Position numbers and translations under genes: made by a program
Part shown: positions 37,121-46,460 of the stretch, one piece after another
How positions within the stretch are numbered: position 1 is the stretch's first letter
Layout of the letters: every line of letters starts with the position of its first letter
Assembly: GCF_016612535.1 (NCBI RefSeq)
Contig: NZ_JAENXS010000002.1
Coordinates: 2,666,001 to 2,730,000 of the forward strand
Reading direction: 5' to 3'
DNA: 64,000 nucleotides
Source of the DNA: Bradyrhizobium diazoefficiens
GTDB lineage: Bacteria; Pseudomonadota; Alphaproteobacteria; Rhizobiales; Xanthobacteraceae
Notes under the pieces: model-generated
Told to the model about the DNA's origin: nothing
Databases searched by the model: none
The model's input: only the letters and a program-made list of their open reading frames with translations

Positions 37121-38070
37121 CAGATGGTTCGGCTCCAAATACCGTTCCTGAGCATATGGCCAACGGCTTCGGCAGCCCGAAATCCAAATGCGTGAAAGAC
37201 AAATCGATATCCGAGCGGCGCGGCTCGGCCGCGCGGCGAGAACCACCAGTCGGTTGCAAATATCTGGCGAATTAGGCCGATCGAGCGCGCTCTGTCATAT
37301 GCCCAGGCGCTCCGCGCAATCTCAAAGCGCGCCAGATTGATAGTGAACAAGCGGCTGGAAGTTAGCTCGCCCCGGCTCCTGAGAAAATCCTCGAGCTGCT
37401 GCTCGATCATGAGCCGGCGGGTGTGGACCAGTCTGATGTCGCGCTTGCAGAGCGTTTGGTCGCTCCACTGGCGATACACTGCGCCGTTCTTCGCGCTGAA
37501 ACCAAATCGCTTGCCCCCCATGAGCAAGCGCAGATACAGTTCATGCTCCTGACAACACGGCTGCTTCGGATCCCATCCGCCGACATCCAGGATCGCAGCT
37601 TTTCGCCAAAGCGGTGCACCGGTCTGCGGCAACTTCCAACTGGCCAGAAGAGACCAATAGTCCAACGGCTCGGGTATCTCCATGACCTCTCGGCGAGCGC
37701 CGTCAGACGAATAGTACTCCCAAATCGCCGGCCCGATAACGAGATCGACATCCGCCAGAGACTGGATAAGCTTGGCTTGGTTTTCTATCTTGTCGGGCAG
37801 GAGATAATCGTCGGCGTCAAGATACTGGACCCACTCACCTCGAGCGAGCTCGAGCAGCCGATTCCGCGTTTGATTCCCGCCTCGATTTGGTCCCCCCACG
37901 TATCGAATGCGATCACCATAGGACTGAATGACATCGAAGCTGCCGTCTGTAGAGCCGTCATCGACAACGATGACCTCGACATTCGGCCAGGTTTGCGCCA
38001 GCGCGCTGTCGATTGCCTGACCGACCCATTGCCGCGCGTTGTAGCAGGGTATTAGGATCGAAACGAGCAT
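37120..38070 (-). CDS. Glycosyltransferase family 2
   Basis: About 316 residues from the ATG at 38070 (MLVSILIPCYNARQWVGQAI). The GT-A core has VIVVDDGSTDGSFDVIQ, the DXD site YLDADDYLLPDK, and GAPLWRKAAILDVGGWDP near the acceptor side. A longer frame to 38370 would run through the previous gene and is rejected. Both ends share TGATG overlaps with neighbours, so three genes are translationally coupled. It transfers a sugar in the repeat. Confidence 0.91.
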   Translation of the reverse strand: MLVSILIPCYNARQWVGQAIDSALAQTWPNVEVIVVDDGSTDGSFDVIQSYGDRIRYVGGPNRGGNQTRNRLLELARGEWVQYLDADDYLLPDKIENQAKLIQSLADVDLVIGPAIWEYYSSDGARREVMEIPEPLDYWSLLASWKLPQTGAPLWRKAAILDVGGWDPKQPCCQEHELYLRLLMGGKRFGFSAKNGAVYRQWSDQTLCKRDIRLVHTRRLMIEQQLEDFLRSRGELTSSRLFTINLARFEIARSAWAYDRARSIGLIRQIFATDWWFSPRGRAAPLGYRFVFHAFGFRAAEAVGHMLRNGIWSRTI

Positions 38071-39035
38071 CAGACACTGCTCCTCTGGGACAATGCCGTT
38101 GCCATGCTGACCATCGCCTTGTCCGTCGACGGCGCCGGCTTCATATCCAGGAGGCCTTGCTTGACCAGGCGAAGCATTCCTTCGCTGTACATCAGATGTC
38201 GCACGGCGCCCACGTAGTGGCGGAACGGCCGCTCGCCGAGGCCCGGCGTAAGATAGACTTGATAGTCTTGCGGCAACAACTCCACACCGTAACGCGAGCT
38301 CAACAAGGCAAACAGCGTCTGCTCGATCCGCCATGGATGGCCATCCAGAATACCATCCAGTCCAAGACACTCCTCAATCCAATCCACCCGCATCGAGTCG
38401 GGTTGGATGACACCAAATCCCGAATTGACCTCTTCCGTGACCTCGAAACCGAGGCGCTCCTCCACGATCCTCCAGTCGAACGAATATGAAGTTTCGACGT
38501 CCCGATTGAACGTATTGCGGAGATAGGCCGGATCTTCAGCGCGGTTCAAAAAGGCCGAGGGCTCGCGAAAGAACAAGAGATCGCTGTCGAAAAGTAGCAT
38601 CCTCGGCGATCGCAGGCTCATCTTGAAATCGAAGAGCTTGAGTGCCAATGCATTAGCTTGCCGAAACGCCTCGCATCTCGGATACCCGCGGAGGAAGTCT
38701 CGCGCCTGGCGATCGGCATCAGCGCGAAGCAAGATGCGGGCGGCTGGGAAATGCTTCCTGATCGCCTCGAGGCCTTCGGGCGGAACCGAGCCATCTTCGT
38801 GCACGCAGAGCGCGTAGTGGCGGCCGCTCATGAGGTAGAACGACTTCAAAGTCCAAATGAGGTTAAGCCAATCCTGGGCCGATGTCAGGACATGGATCTC
38901 ACAACGCGAATCGTTCGTGTCGGTAATCGGCGCCGTATTCAGGATCCGGGGCCGTACGCGATCGCGAGCATAGGCGACGCGAAATCCGCGACTGTACTTT
39001 TGACGAAGGCGCAAAAGAACGGCTCCGATGCTCAC
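38070..39035 (-). CDS. Putative glycosyltransferase, GT-A-like
   Basis: About 321 residues from a GTG at 39035 that overlaps the previous stop as GTGA; a longer frame to 39182 lies inside that gene. The segments CEIHVLTSAQDWLNLIWTLK, LCVHEDGSVPPEGLEAI, PRMLLFDSDLLFFREPSAFL (DxD-type site) and EEVNSGFGVIQPDSMRVDWI resemble nucleotide-sugar transferases of GT8-like or related folds. It is not a clear member of one CAZy family. Context supports an EPS role. Confidence 0.72.
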   Translation of the reverse strand: MSIGAVLLRLRQKYSRGFRVAYARDRVRPRILNTAPITDTNDSRCEIHVLTSAQDWLNLIWTLKSFYLMSGRHYALCVHEDGSVPPEGLEAIRKHFPAARILLRADADRQARDFLRGYPRCEAFRQANALALKLFDFKMSLRSPRMLLFDSDLLFFREPSAFLNRAEDPAYLRNTFNRDVETSYSFDWRIVEERLGFEVTEEVNSGFGVIQPDSMRVDWIEECLGLDGILDGHPWRIEQTLFALLSSRYGVELLPQDYQVYLTPGLGERPFRHYVGAVRHLMYSEGMLRLVKQGLLDMKPAPSTDKAMVSMATALSQRSSV

Positions 39036-39976
39036 AACTTGCCTCCAAGGACTGTGTTCGAAAACAATGGCTTGACCGAGGCTGTCAATCGAGTTCTGAA
39101 CGGCCCTGCGAGCAGAACACTCGGATGCGACAATGCGTAGCCAGCCAACTTTGCCCTTCTGCGCGCCGGGGGCTCGTTGCAAGCAATCGATTCACGCACG
39201 CGCGGAAGGAATTCCGCGTGATACATCCATTCAGCGCGAAGGCGGATCTGCTCTTTTCTTCCTATGGGAGTGCTCTTCGAGAACAGATAGGGCCGCACGA
39301 CGCTGAGCAGTTCATTCGCTGTACGTTCGGGCTGGGTAGACTTTTGTAAGGGATGCAGGCGGAAGGCCGCCAGGCGATCGTCTATGAACCCAGCCCGCCC
39401 CCCGACAGCAAAGATCCGGGCCCAATAATCGTAGTCCATCACCCAGTGGAGATCCTCGCGGAAAGGGCCGATCTTCTCGGTCATGCGACGCGTCCAGAAG
39501 ACTTCTGGCTGAACGAAATTCCGTCCGCCCCACCAGACCCCCCATAAGTCTAGGCATTGTTCGAGGCTTCTGATGTCGCCTTGCTGCAATCTAACAAGCG
39601 CCCCGACATGATCAACGATCTCACATTGGCCGTGGACGAGATCACAATCGGGATGCTCGACCCAGTAACGTGCGACCTTCTCGAGCGCCCCAGGCAAATA
39701 ATAATCATCGCTGTTGATGTAGGCGATAATGTCGCCGGTAGCCCTCGAAAGACCTTTGTTGATGGCATGCGTTTGCCCGCGATCGGACTCGCTCACCCAG
39801 TACGCAATTCGGCTGCTATAGCGTTTGATAACAGAAACAGTTTCGTCCGTGCTACCCCCGTCGATTACGATGTACTCAAGGTTGGGGTAGTCCTGCTTGA
39901 GCACCGAGCTGATTGTTTGTTCAATGAACGAGCCCTGGTTGAACGACGGCGTAATGACTGAGATTTTTGGAAGCAT
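39032..39976 (-). CDS. Glycosyltransferase family 2
   Basis: About 314 residues from the ATG at 39976 with AGAGGA about 9 nt upstream; an in-frame TTG at 39982 is unlikely. The GT-A core has ISVITPSFNQGSFIEQTISS, EYIVIDGGSTDETVSVIK, ESDRGQTHAINKGLSRATGD and the DXD site AYINSDDYYLPGALEK. The later FVQPEVFWTRRMTEKIGPF and WVMDYDYWARI are typical of this GT2 subgroup. It lies 12 nt after the Wzt gene. Confidence 0.92.
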   Translation of the reverse strand: MLPKISVITPSFNQGSFIEQTISSVLKQDYPNLEYIVIDGGSTDETVSVIKRYSSRIAYWVSESDRGQTHAINKGLSRATGDIIAYINSDDYYLPGALEKVARYWVEHPDCDLVHGQCEIVDHVGALVRLQQGDIRSLEQCLDLWGVWWGGRNFVQPEVFWTRRMTEKIGPFREDLHWVMDYDYWARIFAVGGRAGFIDDRLAAFRLHPLQKSTQPERTANELLSVVRPYLFSKSTPIGRKEQIRLRAEWMYHAEFLPRVRESIACNEPPARRRAKLAGYALSHPSVLLAGPFRTRLTASVKPLFSNTVLGGKL

Positions 39977-39988
39977 GCCCAATTCCTC

Positions 39989-41296
39989 TCAGGAGATCAT
40001 ACCGGTTCGCCGTGACCACTCCAAGATAGGAGCAATCTGGCCGGGCCTGTTGCCTTCGATGGTGTCCCACAGCGGGGATTTTCCATGGCGCAACCGAACC
40101 TGAAACTGAATCACAGCATCTTCTTTGACCAGCCAAACCACGTTGTGAATGCTAAGCCGAGGGCTGACGTAGAAGGTCCCCTCATTCAGCAGCCCCCCCG
40201 GAATCCTGCATCGCCAGACGTTTTGCCCTACGTGCGGCTCGAGCCATTCCCGCCGTTGCGCGTCGGTCTGATAGCTGCGAAAAATCGTACCGCCTTCAGA
40301 GTCGAAAAGATCGAACCCGACGCAAAACGTTCCGGTAGGAACGTCTGAGACGGTGAACTCGAGCTCGATGTTAATATCCCCATCACTCTCGAAAAGGCTC
40401 GAAGGAACACCGTCGCCTCTGAACAGACGAACAGCGACCAGCGCCACCCCATCTCGTTGCGGTGCTTGTTCGAGGGTCCACTCTCTTATGCCTGTTTCGG
40501 TTTGGCTGTCCGAGAGATAGCTTGCTACCACATCCCTCGCGGGACCTTGTCGAGCCACACGGCCGCCCTCCAGCAGCAAGACCCGATCGCAAAGGGACTG
40601 CACAGCCTGCATGTTGTGGCTGACGAAAAGCACCGTTCGGTGGTCTTTCGTCGCGACCGACTGCATCTTGCCGAGGCACTTCTTTTGGAATTCGGCATCG
40701 CCGACTGCCAGCACTTCGTCGACGATCAGGATTTCGGGCTCCAGATGTGCCGCGATCGAGAACGCCAGCCGGACATACATGCCGCTGCTATATCGCTTGA
40801 CCGGCGTATCCAAGAACCGTTCCACGCCCGCAAACGCAACAATTTCGTCGAAACGAGCACGAATTTCAGCCCGGCTCATGCCAAGGATGGCGCCGTTTAG
40901 AAAGATATTCTCGCGGCCACTGAGCTCGGGATGAAACCCAGTACCGACCTCAAGCAGACTCGCCACCCTGCCTCGTATGCTGGCTCTCCCGGCATCCGGC
41001 TCGGTGATCCGGCTCAGTATCTTCAGCAGAGTGGATTTTCCCGCGCCATTCCGTCCGATGAGGCCGAGCACTTCGCCTGCCCCGACGTCGAACTTGACGT
41101 CACGAAGCGCCCAATACTCCTCAAGAGTATCGCCCTGTATGATTTGGCGTCCGGAGAACAAGTCGGCCGTATTTCGCGCTACTGATCGAAATTGAGCAAC
41201 GATCGCATCGCGCAAGAGATAGTTGGACGAGCTCCGTCGATGGCCGAGCCAGTAGCGCTTCGACAGTCCTTCTACCGATATGGCAACGTCGCGCAT
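39989..41296 (-). CDS. Polysaccharide ABC exporter ATPase (Wzt type)
   Basis: A 435-residue protein. The ATPase domain has Walker A GLIGRNGAGKSTLLKIL, LLEVGTGFHPELSGRENIFL, the signature VKRYSSGMYVRLAFSIA, Walker B ILIVDEVLAVGD and the switch His in VLFVSHNMQAVQSL. Residues from about 270 form a Wzt-type beta-sandwich carbohydrate-binding domain (VALVAVRLFRGDGVPSSL), as in Wzt that recognises a capped glycan. It is 9 nt after the permease gene. It powers glycan export across the inner membrane. Confidence 0.95.
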   Translation of the reverse strand: MRDVAISVEGLSKRYWLGHRRSSSNYLLRDAIVAQFRSVARNTADLFSGRQIIQGDTLEEYWALRDVKFDVGAGEVLGLIGRNGAGKSTLLKILSRITEPDAGRASIRGRVASLLEVGTGFHPELSGRENIFLNGAILGMSRAEIRARFDEIVAFAGVERFLDTPVKRYSSGMYVRLAFSIAAHLEPEILIVDEVLAVGDAEFQKKCLGKMQSVATKDHRTVLFVSHNMQAVQSLCDRVLLLEGGRVARQGPARDVVASYLSDSQTETGIREWTLEQAPQRDGVALVAVRLFRGDGVPSSLFESDGDINIELEFTVSDVPTGTFCVGFDLFDSEGGTIFRSYQTDAQRREWLEPHVGQNVWRCRIPGGLLNEGTFYVSPRLSIHNVVWLVKEDAVIQFQVRLRHGKSPLWDTIEGNRPGQIAPILEWSRRTGMIS

Positions 41297-41305
41297 CTAC
41301 CAATC

Positions 41306-42184
41306 TCAAATCTGGTCAGCAAACTCGCGCTCGGTAGAGCGGAATTTCCAAACGCCCAGGACGACCAAACCCAAGGCAGCGGCAACACCAATGGCGAGCG
41401 TGGATGCTTCTGGCTTCGGCGCTCCCTCGATCAAGCACCATCTAAATCCGTCGATGACGGCAACCATCGGGTTCAGCGCGTACAGCATACGCCAGTCACT
41501 TGGGACGACGGCCGTGCTGAACCCAACCGGCGATATGTACAGGCCGAGCTGTACCAGAAATGGGATCACATGCCGGAAGTCCCTGTATTTAACGTTAAGT
41601 GCCGCAAAAAACAAACCCGAACCCAAGCTCAACGCAAAAGCGAGCATGAAGAACAGGGGCAAAAAGACGATGTGCCAGCCTGGAGCCACGCGATAGAACA
41701 GCATCAACATCGAAAGCAGGACGATTCCGATCATGAAGTCGGCAAACGCAGTCACGACGCTGGCGAACGGGATGATGACGCGGGGAAAATAGACCTTACT
41801 CACCAGTGCGGAATTTTGCACCACGCTGTTCGATGCCTCGACCACCGATGAGGCGAAGAACGTCCATGGTAGCATTCCCACAAAAACCATCAGCGGATAT
41901 GGCACTGCAACCCCCGCCGGGAGTTGAGCAATACGGCTGAACACGATCGTGAAGATCAGCATCGTAATCAATGGCCGGATCACTGCCCAGGCCACTCCGA
42001 TGACCGTCTGTTTGTACCGCACTGATATGTCACGGCGTGCAAGGACGATGAACAGTTCCCGGTAGCTCCACAGGTGCTGCCAGTACCGTCGGTCGATTCC
42101 GCCCGGCTCAATCGTTATGCTATTTCTATCCTGCCGGGCGTTGATCGGGCGATGCCCGTCGGGGACGTTGTCTACCAGTGCCAT
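41306..42184 (-). CDS. Polysaccharide ABC exporter permease (Wzm type)
   Basis: A 292-residue protein with about six membrane helices. It has the ABC-2 signature of polysaccharide permeases: LWSYRELFIVLARRDISVRY near the N-terminus, IGVAWAVIRPLITMLIFTI, VPYPLMVFVGMLPWTFFAS, KVYFPRVIIPFASVV and RHVIPFLVQLGLYISPVGFS. It heads the long minus-strand operon. It forms the membrane channel with the Wzt-type ATPase. Confidence 0.95.
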   Translation of the reverse strand: MALVDNVPDGHRPINARQDRNSITIEPGGIDRRYWQHLWSYRELFIVLARRDISVRYKQTVIGVAWAVIRPLITMLIFTIVFSRIAQLPAGVAVPYPLMVFVGMLPWTFFASSVVEASNSVVQNSALVSKVYFPRVIIPFASVVTAFADFMIGIVLLSMLMLFYRVAPGWHIVFLPLFFMLAFALSLGSGLFFAALNVKYRDFRHVIPFLVQLGLYISPVGFSTAVVPSDWRMLYALNPMVAVIDGFRWCLIEGAPKPEASTLAIGVAAALGLVVLGVWKFRSTEREFADQI

Positions 42185-42371
42185 GAACTCATTGGGCCCG
42201 TTCAGCGCAAATTAAGGTTGTTCAGCCGCCGCCACGGCGGTTCGTGGTGGAACCTATTACACGAAGTCTGTTGCGTAGCGTTAACAACGCCCCTGTCATT
42301 GCGCCATTGACGGCCGCGTCAGCAGGAGGTCATGAGCTTGCATCCGAACGTGCTTTGCTTGCTCGGAGCGA

Positions 42372-44795
42372 TCACGCCGAAAGCTCGGCTCGTCCGCTCT
42401 TCTGCGCACCGCCCGGCATACTCCCGTAAGAGTAGCCATAGTACATCCCGCCATACGTATCGTACCGCCCCATCGCTTCCACATCGACTTTATTCAGAAC
42501 GATACCAGCCGTCCGGTCGTACACAGCGGGCGCATGTCGCAGGGCGTATTGGACCGCATCGATCTTGGTTTGTCCCCACTCCACGACCAAAAGATAGGAG
42601 TCCAGAAGTTGCGACGCGGCGCGAACGTCGGTCGCGGCCAGAAGCGGCGGAAGATCAACGATGACGTAGTCGAAAACTTTTCTAAGCGCAGAGAAAAGCG
42701 TCAAAGCCTCGGAGGATGCCAGAAACTCGCTCGGAGAGATCGCCGACCTAGCGGCACCAGGCAAAAACGACAGATTTGTCGCCGGGTCCGTCCAAATCAG
42801 CTCCTGGAAATTGGAATGTCCGTGGATCGCATCAACTACTCCCAGTTTCGCATCAGGTGACAGAGCTCGCGAGAGGGATGGATTCCGAAGATCGCAATCG
42901 ACCAGGATGACCTGCTGCCCTCCTTGAGCGATCACGGCCGCCAAGGCAGCTGCTAAGGATGATTTGCCTTCGCCCGGAAAGGCGGACGTTATGCCGAGCA
43001 CCCGGCGCGACTCAGATGGCGCCTCCAGTTCCAGGTTCAGCTTGATCATCCGGACTGATTCAGCAAGGATCGAATCCGGAGCCTGCTGAACCGTCCGCAT
43101 CAGACGAGAGGTCTTGTGGATCCGCTGCACCATCGTGTTTCGGAGCACCGCCGCAACAGTCGAGGTGGTGCGAGCTTGCATAGCGAGCGTCCTCGGATCA
43201 TTCAAGATTCCGAGCATGGCACGGTCGGTCAGAACCGGGACAAGACTGAGACATTGCAGCGAGAGTGCACTCTGCACCTGCTCCTTGGTACGGAAGCCTC
43301 GATCCATCAATTCGCGGAGCGCACCAAAGCCCACGCCGAGCCCCGCACCAGCCAACAGGGTGGTCAACCAGATCATGCCCCGCTTCGGACCGGTTTGATA
43401 CACGGCTGCCGGGGAAATGGCCCGTGCTTCCGTGACAGGCAACGTCTGTTGCTGAACCGCCTCCGTGTGACGTTGCAGGAAGTTATCATACAGGCGGCGA
43501 TAGCTTTGCGCAGTGGCTTCCAGATTGAACAATGTAATTTGCGCCTGGTTCACGCCCTTTGATCGCGCGACGACATCCGCAAGCGTCTTCTCCGCCGTCG
43601 CCTGCCGCTGGCTGGCGATGTCGTACTCGCTCCTCAGCGACTCCCGGATGCGGACCAGTTCGCTCATCATCGAGCGGCGAAGGTCCCTGATCTGCTTTTG
43701 CAGATTAAGAACCGCGACATGGTTCTTCCCGTATTGGGCCGACCACGTCATTTCGCGGTTCACAAGATCAAGGTACTGCTTTCGCAGCTGTCCGATAATG
43801 GAGTTCTGCATCGCATCGCTTGTGGTCTCGTCGGCTGCCGCAATGGTCTCGTCGAAACCGGCATCCGCGCTGGATTGACCGGATTTGACAACCGCATCGA
43901 TACGGTTCAGGCGGGCCTGGATGTCGGACGCAGCAGCCTTGGTTTGTGCAACCTTGTTCGTTGCATCCATCATTTCCTGGTCGTTGACCAACTTTCCGCC
44001 GGCCGCCACAATGTTGTTCTTCGATTTGAACTCAAGCACCGCGCGCTCGGCATTGGCCGCATCTTCACGCAGAACCTGCAATCGCTCCAAAAGCCAATCG
44101 CTTGCGCGGCGATTGGCTTGATACTTTGCAGTCAATTGGTCGTAGATGTACGCGTCCACCATCGTGTTCGCGATCTTCACCGCTTGATCCGGATTGCGCG
44201 AACGAAACTCCACCCGCAGCATGTTGCTCAGGCCGACCCGTTTCACCTCGATCCGGCGCGTGAAGGCGCCCTGCGCCTCGCCAATGCGCTCCGCCTCGCT
44301 CCGCTGCCGGTCAGGTTCTGCGAGGCCAACCGCAATCAAAGCTCCTCCCAGCCCAAGCTTCTTAAAACCGGCCGCCAAACCAAGATGCTCAAACATCGAG
44401 GCGAAGACGCCGGGATCCTCTCTCAGGAATTCAGGGTCGTCGGCAAGGCGGAGCTGTTTGACCACATAGGCGGCGACGCCCTGCGATTTCAGCACGCCGA
44501 TTTGGTTCTCCACCCAGGACGGATCTCGCGAGGCATCCGGAACCATGGAGTTGGGGAACAGCTGGGTCACCCGGGGATCGACCATGATGGTCGACGAGGA
44601 GGTGTACGTAGGCTTGGCGAAGAAGTGATTGATAAGACCGAAGGGAAGAGCCGCAGCAAGACAAACAGAGATGATGAACCATCGCCGTCGCAGGAATCCG
44701 ACAACACTATCGACCTTCTGCGCAAAGCTTGGCGCCGGGGCAGCCGAGGGGACGGGCGAGCCTGACGACGAACGCATCGGCACAATTTCGTTCAC
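42372..44795 (-). CDS. Polysaccharide co-polymerase / tyrosine autokinase (Wzc/ExoP type)
   Basis: An 807-residue protein. A first helix (WFIISVCLAAALPFGLI) and a second (MIWLTTLLAGAGLGVGFGAL) bracket a long coiled-coil periplasmic domain. The C-terminal BY-kinase has Walker A ITSAFPGEGKSSLAAALAAV, Walker A' VILVDCDLRNPSL and Walker B VIVDLPPLLAATD. A Tyr cluster at the end (RYDTYGGMYYGYSYG) is the autophosphorylation site. It regulates polymer length and export together with Wza. It starts with GTG at 44795 and is separated from the Wzm gene by 187 nt. Confidence 0.95.
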   Translation of the reverse strand: MNEIVPMRSSSGSPVPSAAPAPSFAQKVDSVVGFLRRRWFIISVCLAAALPFGLINHFFAKPTYTSSSTIMVDPRVTQLFPNSMVPDASRDPSWVENQIGVLKSQGVAAYVVKQLRLADDPEFLREDPGVFASMFEHLGLAAGFKKLGLGGALIAVGLAEPDRQRSEAERIGEAQGAFTRRIEVKRVGLSNMLRVEFRSRNPDQAVKIANTMVDAYIYDQLTAKYQANRRASDWLLERLQVLREDAANAERAVLEFKSKNNIVAAGGKLVNDQEMMDATNKVAQTKAAASDIQARLNRIDAVVKSGQSSADAGFDETIAAADETTSDAMQNSIIGQLRKQYLDLVNREMTWSAQYGKNHVAVLNLQKQIRDLRRSMMSELVRIRESLRSEYDIASQRQATAEKTLADVVARSKGVNQAQITLFNLEATAQSYRRLYDNFLQRHTEAVQQQTLPVTEARAISPAAVYQTGPKRGMIWLTTLLAGAGLGVGFGALRELMDRGFRTKEQVQSALSLQCLSLVPVLTDRAMLGILNDPRTLAMQARTTSTVAAVLRNTMVQRIHKTSRLMRTVQQAPDSILAESVRMIKLNLELEAPSESRRVLGITSAFPGEGKSSLAAALAAVIAQGGQQVILVDCDLRNPSLSRALSPDAKLGVVDAIHGHSNFQELIWTDPATNLSFLPGAARSAISPSEFLASSEALTLFSALRKVFDYVIVDLPPLLAATDVRAASQLLDSYLLVVEWGQTKIDAVQYALRHAPAVYDRTAGIVLNKVDVEAMGRYDTYGGMYYGYSYGSMPGGAQKSGRAELSA

Positions 44796-44829
44796 AGCGA
44801 GTTCCCAATGCTAAGGTGAAATGGAGAGC

Positions 44830-44847
44830 TGTTGCATTTTTGCAACA
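44830..44847. promoter_or_regulatory. Inverted repeat upstream of the Wzc-type gene
   Basis: TGTTGCA and TGCAACA are perfect 7-bp arms separated by TTTT, 35 nt upstream of the start. It looks like an operator or hairpin in the leader. No regulator can be assigned. Confidence 0.4.
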
Positions 44848-44914
44848 CCTAATATTTCTTTAATAATATCGCGCTGCGTCAAGGAAAGCGACATTAATCT
44901 CAAGACCAGGTTAA

Positions 44915-45415
44915 TTAAACGGGAGCAGTGGCCGCTCGGGCCGTGAACTCCTCCCAAGGCAACCGGGACACGCTGCAATTCTTGGGAGAAATGATAGCGT
45001 AAACAGCGCGTTCGGTGGAACTGATTCCAAGTTCGCGTAGCGCTCTAGCCCACAGGAAGTCCGAAACCGTAAGCCAAGTCGGCTGCTCATTATAGATTTT
45101 GCCGCGATAAACCACGAATACCTCATCTGTGGGCAAGGCAAGCCGACGCACCAAGTCACGATCCGAACCCATCGCCGGTGAGCGGAAAGCCGAGATCCGG
45201 CACACTCCTGTGGACGCCACAACCGACGGCTGACCGTCCGCAGGGTGCTCTACGACAGAGACGCTGAAATGCTGCCTGGTCAGAAATTCGGCAAGCTGCG
45301 ATTGCGGCGACATCGCTCCCTCGCCGGAAGCAGCCGGCCGGAGCAGCAATTTGCAGCCCAGAGTGAATATGAGTGTCGCGCTCAGCAGAAATTTAAACCC
45401 GCGCGAAGATTTCAC
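44915..45415 (-). CDS. Exosortase-linked accessory protein
   Basis: About 166 residues from the GTG at 45415, which has GGAG at a good distance; a longer frame to 45430 starts with TTG without such a site. One N-terminal hydrophobic segment (FLLSATLIFTLGCKLLL) anchors or exports it. The outside part has motifs SVVEHPADGQPSVVAS, EVFVVYRGKIYNEQP and two Cys (GVCRIS, KNCSV) that could pair. Its 5' end overlaps the exosortase gene by 23 nt, so the two are coupled. It resembles the short partner proteins (EpsI-like) found with exosortases, but I cannot place it in a named family. Confidence 0.75.
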   Translation of the reverse strand: MKSSRGFKFLLSATLIFTLGCKLLLRPAASGEGAMSPQSQLAEFLTRQHFSVSVVEHPADGQPSVVASTGVCRISAFRSPAMGSDRDLVRRLALPTDEVFVVYRGKIYNEQPTWLTVSDFLWARALRELGISSTERAVYAIISPKNCSVSRLPWEEFTARAATAPV

Positions 45416-46277
45416 GTCTTGCTCCGACAACGCTGAACATAACCATCAACATCAACATGATAGTATTGGTAACAAGATCGCCCCACTGGTTATGGATGGC
45501 GCTGTAGTAGGATTGTCCTAGCCCCATCAGGCTGATGCGCGTGACGTTCACGGCGACCACCGACAAGCAAGCGAGACCTGACCACAGCAGGTCAATCTTC
45601 GACCACCGATGCCGGACCCATTGCGAAATGCTAATCCAGCAGAGGAAAGCGAGCGACATATTGGCAAGTGAAGAGCATGGCGCCAACACGATCATATAGC
45701 CCGAGCCGTCGACGAACCGGACCATGTTTCCAACCCGCGATGAATCGAGCACCGTTGCAACCAACAATGCATCGATATCCAAGATCGTTTTGGCAAACAT
45801 CTGAAAAAGCAGGCGACTCCAGAACATCGGGACCGCCAGCGCGAACAGAATAATTGCGGCGCGGGCCCGGTCGGAATTGTCACGAGCCCGCAGCACGACG
45901 TAGACACTAAGACCAGTAACCGCGACCCAGCTCAAAGGATAGATCGGAAGCGCAACCAGGACCAAGAAAATCGCAGCGACAGCGATGTCCATCTTTTGGA
46001 TCTGTTGCCCCCCCGCACTTTGTCCGAGGCTCGAGAACATCATCGACAGACCCGCAAAGCAGGCAAAGAATACGATAGCGTTGATGTCGATGCTCAGTGC
46101 TGACGCCAGTGCGCTATCCGCATGAATCGCCTGGATAAAGCGGCCCAGCAGTCCATTCGCACAACCCACGACATAGAGCGTGCAAAACAACTCATCCCGT
46201 TGGAGATTGAACCAGGTAGACTTACCTTTGGCTCGCCCCCCTGCGGTTAACGAAGATTGGACAACTTCTATTGACAC
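45393..46277 (-). CDS. Exosortase (EpsH-like membrane cysteine protease)
   Basis: About 294 residues with roughly eight membrane helices. The start GTG at 46277 has GGGGAG upstream; a longer frame to 46376 begins with TTG. Active-site motifs of exosortases are present: the Cys in LAPCSSLANMS, the Arg in VAVNVTRISLMGLG and the His in YSAIHNQWGDLV. These would recognise and cleave VPGP-type C-terminal signals. Exosortases are widespread with EPS loci. It overlaps the accessory gene at 44915 and is divergent from the TPR lipoprotein. The exact exosortase class is not determined. Confidence 0.9.
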   Translation of the reverse strand: MSIEVVQSSLTAGGRAKGKSTWFNLQRDELFCTLYVVGCANGLLGRFIQAIHADSALASALSIDINAIVFFACFAGLSMMFSSLGQSAGGQQIQKMDIAVAAIFLVLVALPIYPLSWVAVTGLSVYVVLRARDNSDRARAAIILFALAVPMFWSRLLFQMFAKTILDIDALLVATVLDSSRVGNMVRFVDGSGYMIVLAPCSSLANMSLAFLCWISISQWVRHRWSKIDLLWSGLACLSVVAVNVTRISLMGLGQSYYSAIHNQWGDLVTNTIMLMLMVMFSVVGARREIFARV

Positions 46278-46460
46278 CGCAGGCTCCCCGCCCTCTTTAT
46301 AAATCCGCTTTAAAAGACATGTAGAGCAATGGCTTCTCTGGTTTGCCACTAGCACGAAATAGGCAGCACCTGCCAAACACTATTATGTAAAACGATTAAT
46401 TCGGCTGCCAGGAACTCTAAATATGTTGTTTCTGTGGCGGCGAGATCTCGAGGGCTACCC

